Assembly: GCA_964646225.1 (NCBI GenBank)
Contig: CAZYAD010000050.1
Span: 1-8,866 of the forward strand
Reading direction: 5' to 3'
DNA: 8,866 bases
Source: UBA4644 sp964646225
GTDB taxonomy: Bacteria > Bacillota > Clostridia > Oscillospirales > Butyricicoccaceae
Shown: positions 1 through 7,149 of the stretch, piece by piece
Layout: every line of letters begins with the position of its first letter
Position numbering within the stretch: the first letter of the stretch is position 1
Made by a program: the position numbers and the translations under genes
The notes under the pieces: generated by a model
The model's input: only the letters and a program-made list of their open reading frames with translations
What the model was told of the DNA's origin: nothing
Databases searched by the model: none

Positions 1-541
1 CGCCCACATCGGCGGCCTTGGTGTAGATGCCGCCGCCCACACGGGCAAACAGCGCAATGGAGGAAGCACCCAGAGAGAAGCCGGTGAGGATGTCATTGTT
101 GCCGTCAAAGATCAGATACAGCACGGAAAGGCCAAGCGCGCCCAGACCGGCCACGCACAGACCCAGCACGGCGCCGCCGGAAAAGGCCACATTCAGTGCG
201 GCGGGCATCCCTTCCCTGGCCTTCTGCGCGGTGCGCACATTGGCGCGGGTGGCGCTCATCATGCCAAAGAAACCGGCCAGCACGGAAAACAGCGCGCCGA
301 TGAGGAAGCAGACCGCCGTCTCCCAGCCCAGGATCACCAGCAGAACGACGAACATCACGGCGGCAAACGCAGCCATGACCAGATATTGCCGCTTCAGATA
401 GGCCATCGCGCCCTCGTGGATGAAGCCGGCGATCTCGCGCATACGCGCGTCCTCCACCTTGATGGAGGCATTTTTGCGGTAGAGGCCCAGCGCCATCAGC
501 AGGCTGACGACCGCCGCCGCAATTACCAGATAAGTGCTCAT
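1..541 (-). CDS. hppA: Membrane-bound ion-translocating pyrophosphatase, N-terminal part (cut by window edge)
   Basis: Integral membrane enzyme that couples hydrolysis of pyrophosphate to export of H+ or Na+. Only the first 180 codons are in the window; the gene runs off the left edge. The translation starts MSTYLVIAAAVV, has hydrophobic segments at about residues 3-20, 53-72, 76-95 and 122-145, and ends in GGGIYTKAADVG (169-180), the start of the conserved pyrophosphate-binding region of this family. HEGAMAYLKRQY (42-53) is also typical. The ATG at 541-539 follows a GGGAG about 10 nt upstream. It is divergent from selA. Family membership is clear, but ion specificity and K+ dependence cannot be judged because the deciding residues lie outside the window. 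Confidence 0.95.
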   Translation of the reverse strand, partial: MSTYLVIAAAVVSLLMALGLYRKNASIKVEDARMREIAGFIHEGAMAYLKRQYLVMAAFAAVMFVVLLVILGWETAVCFLIGALFSVLAGFFGMMSATRANVRTAQKAREGMPAALNVAFSGGAVLGLCVAGLGALGLSVLYLIFDGNNDILTGFSLGASSIALFARVGGGIYTKAADVG

Positions 542-634
542 TGTGTGTTGAACTCCCTTTCCCCTTTTCGTTTTGGTCAAAATCATGAATTTTCGGGTGA
601 AAATTTGGGCAAGTTGCCCTGTGTTGCATCTACT

Positions 635-662
635 ATTGTAAAGAGAAATCGGGAAAAATCAA
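635..662 (-). promoter_or_regulatory. Candidate hppA promoter
   Basis: On the - strand, TTGATT (662-657) and TACAAT (640-635) are separated by 16 nt. The -10 matches 5 of 6 consensus bases and the -35 matches 4 of 6. Transcription would start near 628, giving a leader of about 85 nt before the hppA ATG. This is a moderate match only. Confidence 0.35.
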
Positions 663-684
663 TCCATAAATTGCAAGTTCATGA

Positions 685-722
685 ATGTTGCACAAATTTT
701 GCGCAGAAAACTTGTGCAACAT
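685..722. promoter_or_regulatory. Perfect 11-bp inverted repeat, possible operator
   Basis: ATGTTGCACAA (685-695) and TTGTGCAACAT (712-722) are exact reverse complements separated by 16 nt. No T-run follows on either strand, so a terminator is unlikely. The repeat lies in the hppA-selA divergent gap, just upstream of the candidate hppA -35 and about 90 nt upstream of the candidate selA -35. A further TGTTGCA half-site lies at 622-628. A binding site for a dimeric regulator is inference; I do not recognise the motif as that of a known regulator. Confidence 0.5.
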
Positions 723-809
723 CACGAAAACGAGAGAAAATCTTTTCTCCCGGCCGGAAATCAGCGAAAAAAATGTTGAAAAAACAGACTTATTTATTTT
801 TTCGAAGTA

Positions 810-838
810 TGGACATGGATTGAGAAAGGATATATAAT
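810..838 (+). promoter_or_regulatory. Promoter of the selAB operon
   Basis: TGGACA (810-815; 5 of 6 against TTGACA), a 17-nt spacer and a perfect TATAAT (833-838) form a sigma-A-type promoter. The start point would be near 845, giving a leader of about 40 nt to the selA ATG at 885. Confidence 0.7.
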
Positions 839-884
839 AAGTACAAATAGGTTTATAAATAATTCATATCATGGAGTGGTACAG

Positions 885-2264
885 ATGGAGAACAAGCAAC
901 TGCTCAGAGCGCTGCCCAAGGTAGACGAGCTGCTGCGCCGTCCCGAGCTGGCAGAAACCGGCCTGCCCCAGCCCGTGCTCACCGATCTGGTGCGCGGGCG
1001 CATCGATGATCTGCGCTGCCGCATCCTCTCCGGCGAGCTGACCGCCCTCCCCGCCGTGGAGGAGCTTTGCGCCGATCTCTGCCGGGCTGCCGCCGCCGCA
1101 GCCCGTCCCTCTCTGCGCCCGGTGATCAACGCCACCGGTATCGTTCTGCACACCAACCTGGGCCGGGCCTGCCTTTCCCCACGGGCGGTAGAGGCCGCCG
1201 CCCGGGCCGCCAGCCGTTATTCCACCCTGGAATACGACCTGGAAAATGGCTGCCGCGGCTCCCGCTACAGCCATGTGGAGCACCTGCTGTGCCGTATCAC
1301 CGGCGCGGAAAGCGCCCTTGTGGTGAACAACAACGCCGCCGCCGTGCTGCTGATCCTCAGTGCACTGGGCAAAGGCGGCGAGGTCATCACCTCCAGGGGC
1401 GAGCTGGTGGAGATCGGCGGCTCCTTCCGCATTCCGGAGATCATGGAGCAGTGCGGCTGCTCCCTGCGGGAGGTGGGCGCTACCAACAAGACTCACCTGC
1501 GGGATTACGCCCGGGCCATCGGCGAAAGCACCCGTGCCCTGCTAAAGGTCCACACCAGCAATTACCGCATCCTGGGCTTTTCCGAAAGCGTCCCGCTGTC
1601 GGAGCTGGTGGCGCTGGGAAGAGAGCACGGCCTGCCGGTGATCGAGGATCTGGGCTCCGGCTGCTTCTTTGATCTGGAGACCATCGGCCTTCACGGCGAG
1701 CCCACCGTCATGGACAGCGTCCGCGCCGGCGTGGACATCCTCAGCTTTTCGGGGGATAAGCTGCTGGGCGGGCCCCAGGCGGGCATCATCCTCTGCCGGA
1801 AGGAGTGGAGCGCCCTGCTGCGCTCCCACCCCCTGACCCGCGCCATGCGGGTGGACAAAATGACCCTTGCCGCTCTGGAGGCCACCCTGCAAAGCTATCT
1901 GGAGCCCGACCGCGCCCGGGAGGAAATCCCCACCCTGCGGATGCTTTCCCAGTCGCCCCAGCTTCTGCGCCGCCGCGCCGAGCAGCTGTGCGCCCTGCTG
2001 GAGGAGGCCGGTCTGTGCTGCCAGGTGATCCCCGAGCAGGATCAGGTGGGCGGCGGCAGCGTCCCCACCCAGCTGCTGGAGACCTGGGCCGTGGCCGTGG
2101 AGCCCCGCCATGTATCGGTGGACGGGCTGGAGCAGCGGCTTCGTCTGAGTGAGCCGGCCGTCATCGGCCGCATCGTCCGTGACCGCTACCTGCTGAGCCT
2201 GCGCACCCTGTGGGAGGAGGACTTCCCCCTGCTGGCCCGCGTCCTGAAGGAGGCAGACCGATGA
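885..2264 (+). CDS. selA: L-seryl-tRNA(Sec) selenium transferase
   Basis: Cytosolic PLP enzyme that converts Ser-tRNA(Sec) to Sec-tRNA(Sec) using selenophosphate. The product is 459 residues, the normal size for SelA. Recognisable stretches are INATGIVLHTNLGRA (81-95), the ENGCRGSR loop (120-127) and SFSGDKLLGGPQAG (287-300), where K292 is the expected Schiff-base lysine. I chose ATG 885 over an in-frame GTG at 876 because GGAG (873-876) sits 8 nt before 885 and overlaps the GTG. The stop overlaps the selB start (ATGA), so the two are translationally coupled. It is the first gene of a selA-selB operon that leads into selC. Confidence 0.97.
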   Translation: MENKQLLRALPKVDELLRRPELAETGLPQPVLTDLVRGRIDDLRCRILSGELTALPAVEELCADLCRAAAAAARPSLRPVINATGIVLHTNLGRACLSPRAVEAAARAASRYSTLEYDLENGCRGSRYSHVEHLLCRITGAESALVVNNNAAAVLLILSALGKGGEVITSRGELVEIGGSFRIPEIMEQCGCSLREVGATNKTHLRDYARAIGESTRALLKVHTSNYRILGFSESVPLSELVALGREHGLPVIEDLGSGCFFDLETIGLHGEPTVMDSVRAGVDILSFSGDKLLGGPQAGIILCRKEWSALLRSHPLTRAMRVDKMTLAALEATLQSYLEPDRAREEIPTLRMLSQSPQLLRRRAEQLCALLEEAGLCCQVIPEQDQVGGGSVPTQLLETWAVAVEPRHVSVDGLEQRLRLSEPAVIGRIVRDRYLLSLRTLWEEDFPLLARVLKEADR

Positions 2265-4171
2265 AGCATGTGATCATCGGCACCGCCGGCCATGTGGATC
2301 ATGGCAAGACCCTGCTGGTCAAGGCCCTGACGGGCATCGACACCGACCGCCTGCAGGAGGAAAAGAAACGGGGCATCACCATTGAACTGGGCTTTGCCCA
2401 TCTGGATTGGGAGGACGGCACCCAGGCCGGCATCGTGGATGTGCCCGGCCACGAGAAATTCATCAAAAATATGCTGGCCGGTGCCGGCGGCATCGACCTG
2501 GCCATGCTGGTGGTGGCCGCTGACGAGGGCTTCATGCCCCAGACGGTGGAGCATCTGGGCATCCTCTCCCTACTGGGCATCCGGGAGGGAGTGGTGGTCA
2601 TCACCAAAACCGACATGGTGGACGAGGACTGGGTGGAGATGATCCGGGAGGATGTGAAGGAGCAGGTAAAGGGCACCTTTCTGGAGGGCAAGCCCATCCT
2701 GCCCGTCTCGGCCTATACCGGCGCGGGCATCCCCCAGCTGCGGGAGCAGCTGCGGCAGCTGGTACAGAAAACCGGCGAAAAGAGCCTGCGCACCCCATTC
2801 CGTCTGCCGGTAGACCGGGTGTTCTCGGTGGAGGGCTTCGGCACGGTAGTCACCGGCACCCTGATCGAGGGCAGCATGTCGGTGGAGGAGCCCGCCCAGC
2901 TGGCCCCCTCCGGCCTGACAGCAAAGATCCGCAATCTGCAGGTTCACGGAAAGGATGTCCCCACGGCTTACGCCGGGCAGCGGGTGGCCGTCAATCTGGC
3001 CGGCCTGAAAAAGAGCGAGATCCAGCGGGGCGACGCCGTGGTGCGCCCCGGCTCCATCCATGTGGGGCGGATGCTGGATGCGCGCCTGCAAAATCTGAAG
3101 TCCTCCCAGCGGGTCATCCTCAACGGCTCCCAGGTGCATTTTTACCATGGCTCCAGCGTGCTGCTGGCCAAGGTGGTGCTGCTGGACCGGGAGAAGCTGG
3201 AGCCCGGCGACAGCTGCTATGCCCAGCTGCGGTTCAGCGATGACCTGGCCGCCAAAAGCGGCGACCGGTTCGTCATCCGCTTTTATTCCCCGCTGGAGAC
3301 CATCGGCGGCGGCGTGGTGCTGGACGAAGCGCCTCTGCGTCACAAGCCGGGGGACAGCGCCGTGCAGGAGGCTCTGCGGATCCGGGAATCGGGCACCGGC
3401 GGCCAGCGGGTGCTCCAGACCGTGGCAGGGGAGGGCCTTGCCCTGCCGGACACCGCCCGCCTTGCCTCCCGACTGTCCATGGAGCCGGAGGAGCTGGCCC
3501 GGGAGCTGGAGGGACTGCTTTCCCACGGTCAGCTGCTGGAGCTGCTGCCCGGGCGCTATCTGGCCTCCTCCGTGCTGGATGCCCAGTGGGAGAACTGCCG
3601 CCGCCTGCTGGAGGGCTACCATGCCCAGAACCCCCTCCATGCCGGTATCCGCCTGGCCGAGCTGCGGCAAAAGCTGTTCCCCCGGGTGGATCGTCCAATC
3701 GCTGACGGCATCCTGCGGGAGCTGCGGGCCGAGGGCAAGCTGAAGCAGGTCTCCGACCGCTACGCGCTGGCGGATTTTGAGGTGCGCCTCACCAAGCGGC
3801 AGACCGCCCTGCGGGAGCGGCTGCTGCACATCTATCGGGACGCCGGGCTGGAGGCCCCCGCCACCGATGATCTGTGGGCCATGTTCCAGCCAAAGGAGAA
3901 GGAGGACTGCCGTCAGGTGCTGGAGAGTCTGGTGTCCGGCGGCCGGCTGGTGCTGCTGGCTCCCCAGATCGTGGTACACGAGGAGGTCTATGCCGCCCTG
4001 CTGAACACCCTCCGGGGCTGGTTTGCGGAGCATGAAAGCATCACGCTGGCGGAGTACCGGGACGCCATGAACACCTCCCGGAAATATGCCCTTGCAGCGC
4101 TGGAATATTTCGACCGCAATCATATGACCAAAAAGGATGGGGACCTGCGCAGACCGGGCCCCGAGCTGTAA
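2261..4171 (+). CDS. selB: Selenocysteine-specific translation elongation factor
   Basis: GTPase that replaces EF-Tu for Sec-tRNA(Sec) and delivers it to UGA codons marked by a SECIS hairpin. The product is 636 residues. GTPase motifs are GHVDHGKT (G1, 10-17), the switch region KKRGITIELGF (35-45), DVPGH (G3, 60-64), TKTD (G4, 115-118) and SAYTG (G5, 150-154). Beta-barrel domains follow to about residue 370, then winged-helix repeats; the last contains RKYALAALEYFDR, the SECIS-binding type. The start at 2261 overlaps the selA stop by 4 nt and has AAGGAGG (2247-2253) 7 nt upstream. A longer reading from 2210 exists but would overlap selA and is not needed. Confidence 0.97.
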   Translation: MKHVIIGTAGHVDHGKTLLVKALTGIDTDRLQEEKKRGITIELGFAHLDWEDGTQAGIVDVPGHEKFIKNMLAGAGGIDLAMLVVAADEGFMPQTVEHLGILSLLGIREGVVVITKTDMVDEDWVEMIREDVKEQVKGTFLEGKPILPVSAYTGAGIPQLREQLRQLVQKTGEKSLRTPFRLPVDRVFSVEGFGTVVTGTLIEGSMSVEEPAQLAPSGLTAKIRNLQVHGKDVPTAYAGQRVAVNLAGLKKSEIQRGDAVVRPGSIHVGRMLDARLQNLKSSQRVILNGSQVHFYHGSSVLLAKVVLLDREKLEPGDSCYAQLRFSDDLAAKSGDRFVIRFYSPLETIGGGVVLDEAPLRHKPGDSAVQEALRIRESGTGGQRVLQTVAGEGLALPDTARLASRLSMEPEELARELEGLLSHGQLLELLPGRYLASSVLDAQWENCRRLLEGYHAQNPLHAGIRLAELRQKLFPRVDRPIADGILRELRAEGKLKQVSDRYALADFEVRLTKRQTALRERLLHIYRDAGLEAPATDDLWAMFQPKEKEDCRQVLESLVSGGRLVLLAPQIVVHEEVYAALLNTLRGWFAEHESITLAEYRDAMNTSRKYALAALEYFDRNHMTKKDGDLRRPGPEL

Positions 4172-4235
4172 GCACACAAAAAACAGAAACTACGCGGTAA
4201 AAATCGATGGTTCGTGCGGCAAAATCGGATTTTCC

Positions 4236-4264
4236 TTGACATTTGTGGGAAACTATGTTAGGTT
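4236..4264 (+). promoter_or_regulatory. Candidate selC promoter
   Basis: A perfect TTGACA (4236-4241) and a poor TAGGTT (4259-4264) are 17 nt apart. The implied start, near 4271, is just before the mature tRNA 5' end at 4277. This would let selC be transcribed independently of selAB. The -35 is convincing and the -10 is weak. Confidence 0.5.
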
Positions 4265-4276
4265 TTTGTTGCACAG

Positions 4277-4373
4277 GGAGGCAGATGGGTGCTGGTGTGC
4301 CCCCCGGTCTTCAAAACCGGTGAGGGTGGTGAAGAGCTGCCTAGGTGGGTTCGATTCCCACATGCTTCCGCCA
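4277..4373 (+). tRNA. selC: tRNA-Sec (anticodon TCA)
   Basis: This is the UGA-decoding selenocysteine tRNA. The gene is 97 nt including an encoded CCA, as expected for this unusually long tRNA. The long D-stem GGGTGC/GTGCCC (4287-4292 and 4297-4302, with two G-U pairs) closes a TGGT loop. The anticodon stem CCGGT/ACCGG closes loop CTTCAAA with TCA at 4311-4313. A long variable arm spans about 4321-4344. The T-arm is GTGGG-TTCGATT-CCCAC (4345-4361). G73 precedes CCA (4371-4373). The 8-nt acceptor strands are GGAGGCAG and ATGCTTCC; the first seven pair (one G-U), while the eighth position, G4284 opposite A4362, is a mismatch. It lies 105 nt after selB. Confidence 0.96.
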
Positions 4374-4376
4374 AAC

Positions 4377-4411
4377 GGAAAAGCGCCGCGTGAAATCACG
4401 CGGCGCTTTTT
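4377..4411. terminator. Strong bidirectional intrinsic terminator between selC and selD
   Basis: The 13-bp arms 4381-4393 (AAGCGCCGCGTGA) and 4396-4408 are perfect complements and are followed by a T-run to 4411. On the opposite strand the same hairpin is followed by TTTT, so it can also end selD transcripts. An outer AAACGGAA (4373-4380) / TTCCGTTT (4417-4424) pair could extend it. The remaining gap up to 4509 shows nothing further. Confidence 0.92.
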
Positions 4412-4509
4412 GTCGTTCCGTTTCCCCGGGGGAGCCCCGAACTTGCGGCTACGGGAAGATCACCGAAGAAGGGCGCGCAGCGAGCCCCGCGGCCCGGCAC
4501 GCTCCATCC

Positions 4510-5550
4510 TCATTCCACGAGAATGCTGACCTCCTGCCTTTCCACTACCCGGCCCACAATGCGGCTCCAGGGCGCAAAGGGCATCAGCCTGCGCAAAAGC
4601 TCCTCCGCGTCCTCCGGCGGCAGCGCCGCCAGCAGTCCGCCGGAGGTCTGGGGATCGGCAGCCAGATCCACCAGCGCCTGATCTACCTGCGGGCTCTGCC
4701 GCATCCGCACTCCCACATACTCCATGTTGCGGTAAGCGCCCGCCGGCACAATACCCATGGAGGCCAGCTCCCGCGCACCGGACATCAGCGGCAGCGCTTC
4801 GCCCTCCAGCACGATGGTCACGCCCGACCCAGACGCCATCTCAAAGCTGTGCCCCAAAAGGCCAAAGCCGGTGACATCGGTACAGGCGTGTACATGCTGC
4901 ACCGAGGTGATGGCTGCCCCCGCCCGGGCGTTCAGGGTGGCCATGTGACCATAGGCCTCCCGGATCTGCTCCTCCGAGCACAGCCCGCCCTTGAGGGCGG
5001 TGGTGAGCACGCCGGTGCCCAGCGGCTTGGTGAGCACCAGCACATCCCCGGGCCTTGCGCCTACATTCTTCAGAATGCGGTCGGGGTGTACGAACCCGGT
5101 GACGCACAGCCCGTATTTGGGCTCGTCATCCTGTACGGAGTGTCCTCCGGCGATGACGCACCCGGCCTCCACCGCCTTGTCGTGACCGCCCTCCAGGATC
5201 CGCCGGATGGTGGTCAGGGGCAGACAGTTGGGCACACACAGCAGATTCATGGCCAGCTTTGGCACACCGCCCATGGCGTACACATCGCTGAGGGCGTTGG
5301 CCGCGGCGATCTGGCCGTAAAGATAGGGATCGTCCACAATGGGGGTAAAAAAGTCCACCGTCTGGATGATGGCCGTGTCCGGACTGACGCTGTAAACACA
5401 GGCGTCGTCGCTGCTGTCATAGCCCACCAGCAGCCGGGGATCAGTCACATTGGGCAGATCGGTCAGAATGGTCGAAAGGGCACCCGGCCCCAGCTTTGCG
5501 CTTCATCCGGGGGCCTTGGTCATCTGGGTCAGCGGGAGGACCTTTGCCAT
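4510..5550 (-). CDS. selD: Selenide, water dikinase containing selenocysteine (in-frame UGA)
   Basis: Makes selenophosphate, the Se donor for SelA, from selenide and ATP. Read from ATG 5550, the frame has one internal TGA (5505-5503, codon 16) and then runs open to the TGA at 4512-4510, giving 346 residues, the normal SelD length. The N-terminus reads APG-U-SAKLGPGAL; U16 and K19 keep the U/C-x-x-K spacing of the E. coli catalytic pair C17/K20. Downstream are GYDSSDDACVY (metal/ATP binding), TVDFFTPIVDDPY, a GGHS motif and DPQTSGGLL. GAGGTGG (5562-5556) is 5 nt before the ATG. A gene call starting at GTG 5448 would be 312 residues and lack the active site. It converges with selC and diverges from the LysR gene. 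Confidence 0.95.
5478..5505 (-). promoter_or_regulatory. Candidate bacterial SECIS hairpin after the selD UGA
   Basis: After the UGA (5505-5503), GGGC (5490-5487) can pair with GCCC (5481-5478) around a loop CGGGT. The apical loop begins 16 nt after the UGA, at the near edge of the range seen in bacterial SECIS elements, and it is G/U-bearing. The lower stem is irregular (AAA could pair with TTT across a bulge). Placement supports it; the fold was judged by eye. Confidence 0.4.
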
Positions 5551-5587
5551 GGATACCACCTCACATCAGCTTCATTTCCTGATCCTG

Positions 5588-5615
5588 ATTATACCAGCTT
5601 CCGAGAAAAAAACAA
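5588..5615 (-). promoter_or_regulatory. Candidate selD promoter with extended -10
   Basis: On the - strand a perfect TATAAT (5593-5588) is preceded by TGG, forming an extended -10 (TGn-TATAAT). A weak TTGTTT (5615-5610) lies 16 nt further upstream. Transcription would start near 5581, about 30 nt before the selD ATG. The -35 lies against the Shine-Dalgarno of the divergent LysR gene, so binding of the regulator here could affect both genes. Confidence 0.55.
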
Positions 5616-5631
5616 GAGAGGAGACCGTTTT

Positions 5632-6534
5632 ATGGATATCAAACAGCTGGAGGCATTTGTTTATGTGGTAGAAACCTGCAGCTTTTCCCGCGCCGGTGAG
5701 CTGCTGCACCTGACCCAGCCCACCATCAGCTCCCATATCCTGTCGCTGGAGCGGGAGCTGAACATCAAGCTCATCGTCCGCACTACCAAGGAGACCTATC
5801 CCTCAGAGGCCGGTAAGCTGCTGTATGACTACGCCAAGGAGATCCTGATCATGCGGGAAAACGCCGTCCAGGCCATCCGGATGTTTTCCCAGGAAATGCG
5901 CGGCACCATCACGGTGGCGGCCTCCACCATCCCCGGCCAGTATTTTCTGCCCCGCCTGCTGCAAAGCTTCCGGGAAAAATACCCCGAGATCACCTTCACC
6001 ATCCAGATGACCGACAGCGCCGATGTGGTGGACCGCATCACCTGCCGTGCGGCGGAGGTGGGCTTCACCGGCACCGAGCTGGCCGCGCCCAAGTGCGTCT
6101 ACCGGGAGTTTGCCGACGACAAGCTGGTGGTCATCACCCCCAATGAGCTCCGCTTCCGGCAATATGTGGGCAAGGGCTTTCCCATCCGGCAGCTGCGGGA
6201 GGTGCCCTTCATCAGCAGGGAGGAGGGCAGCGGCACCCGGCGGGAGACCGAGGTCTTTCTGAAGGAGCTGGGTGTGCAGTCGGACGAGCTGAAAACGGCG
6301 GTGGAGGTGCGCAGCACCGAAAGCATCGTCAAGATGGTCAGCGAGGGCATGGGCGTGGCCGTCATGTCTAAAAGTGCCTGTGAGGATTACTGCCAGTTTG
6401 GCCGCGTGCTGGCCTTTGATTTTGATAATATCACCCTCCGCCGCAAGCTGTATATTGTCCGACATAAAAACAGCATTCTTTCGCCCATCGCCCAGGTGTT
6501 TTATGATTACGCCAAAAGCTACTATAAAAAATGA
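5632..6534 (+). CDS. LysR-family regulator associated with selenium metabolism
   Basis: Predicted DNA-binding regulator of 300 residues, typical for LysR proteins. The N-terminal helix-turn-helix spans about 2-62 (MDIKQLEAFVYVVETCSFSR, then LHLTQPTISSHILSLE). A linker helix follows, and the periplasmic-binding-like effector domain runs from about 90 to the end, including REEGSGTRRETEVF. The start is fixed by AGGAG (5619-5623) 8 nt upstream. The frame is open further left, to about 4345, but that stretch is only antisense to selD. Its position divergent from selD matches a LysR group known to accompany sel genes in Clostridia. Control of selD, and perhaps selAB, is inferred; the effector is unknown. 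Confidence 0.9.
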   Translation: MDIKQLEAFVYVVETCSFSRAGELLHLTQPTISSHILSLERELNIKLIVRTTKETYPSEAGKLLYDYAKEILIMRENAVQAIRMFSQEMRGTITVAASTIPGQYFLPRLLQSFREKYPEITFTIQMTDSADVVDRITCRAAEVGFTGTELAAPKCVYREFADDKLVVITPNELRFRQYVGKGFPIRQLREVPFISREEGSGTRRETEVFLKELGVQSDELKTAVEVRSTESIVKMVSEGMGVAVMSKSACEDYCQFGRVLAFDFDNITLRRKLYIVRHKNSILSPIAQVFYDYAKSYYKK

Positions 6535-6547
6535 CCCGCCCCCGGCG

Positions 6548-7135
6548 TCATTCCTTCCTGGCCGCGGCGCGCTTCCCCGACACTCGCTTTGCCACCAGAA
6601 AGCCGGAGGCCGAAAGCAGAATGCCCAATGTGTTCAAGATAATATCGTTTACATCAAACGCTCTCCCGAAAACGGGTTGTAACACTTCGATAGCAATTAC
6701 CGTCAAAATCCCTGCAAGAACAGACTTTTTCCATGTCGGATTTTTTTGTGACAGAGGATAAAGAATACCAAACGGCAGGAACATCAGAAAGTTCCCGACT
6801 ACTTCTCCGTTCATATGATGCAGAAAATCGGGTACAAGGTCGATCTCGCCGCCAAACCATCGGATCTCACGTCCCGAGTCAAGCGGATAAAACAGATTGT
6901 GATAGAATATCCCCATCAAGTCTAACCCAATTACAAGACAAACAAGCCCTGTGAGATAACAGACAAAGGCACAGGAAAAGATTTTTCTACTGACCGGCGT
7001 TTCTTTATCTTTGCGAAGCCGAATCACTCCATAGATCAAACCTGCCATCAGGGCAATCGGTAACGCCTGCAAAAAATAACCGATATAGGTATTAAAAAAG
7101 AAATATTGAAAATTCATATCTTCCGGAAAATACAT
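6548..7135 (-). CDS. VanZ-family membrane protein
   Basis: Small integral membrane protein of 195 residues with about five hydrophobic segments (roughly 18-39, 53-75, 112-127, 137-154 and 166-184). Family hallmarks are the FLMFLPFGILYPL stretch, EVLQPVFGRAFDVNDIILNT and the final NTLGILL helix. VanZ-like proteins are linked to teicoplanin resistance or cell-envelope functions, but most are uncharacterised. Two adjacent ATGs exist (7138 and 7135); GGGAGG (7146-7141) sits 2 and 5 nt away, favouring 7135. It begins about 14 nt after the anti-sigma stop, so it is the third gene of the sigma operon. Its base composition is visibly more AT-rich than its neighbours. It converges with the LysR gene across only 13 nt, with no terminator seen. 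Confidence 0.88.
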   Translation of the reverse strand: MYFPEDMNFQYFFFNTYIGYFLQALPIALMAGLIYGVIRLRKDKETPVSRKIFSCAFVCYLTGLVCLVIGLDLMGIFYHNLFYPLDSGREIRWFGGEIDLVPDFLHHMNGEVVGNFLMFLPFGILYPLSQKNPTWKKSVLAGILTVIAIEVLQPVFGRAFDVNDIILNTLGILLSASGFLVAKRVSGKRAAARKE

Positions 7136-7149
7136 CATGCCCTCCCGGC

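Noticed and set aside
105..629. Open frame on the - strand at the hppA end
   Set aside because: It is out of frame with hppA, whose translation gives clear pyrophosphatase motifs; this one gives arginine/glycine-rich noise.
864..2111. Several - strand open frames opposite selA
   Set aside because: They are shadow frames in GC-rich coding DNA, low in complexity and without family motifs.
2570..4177. Long open frame on the - strand opposite selB (about 535 codons)
   Set aside because: Composition is Gln/Gly/His-rich with no domain pattern; it mirrors the codon bias of selB on the other strand and has no promoter or matching ribosome site.
4345..5631. Open frame extending the LysR gene far to the left
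   Set aside because: This stretch is antisense to selD and overlaps tRNA-Sec; the LysR domain and its ribosome-binding site begin at 5632.
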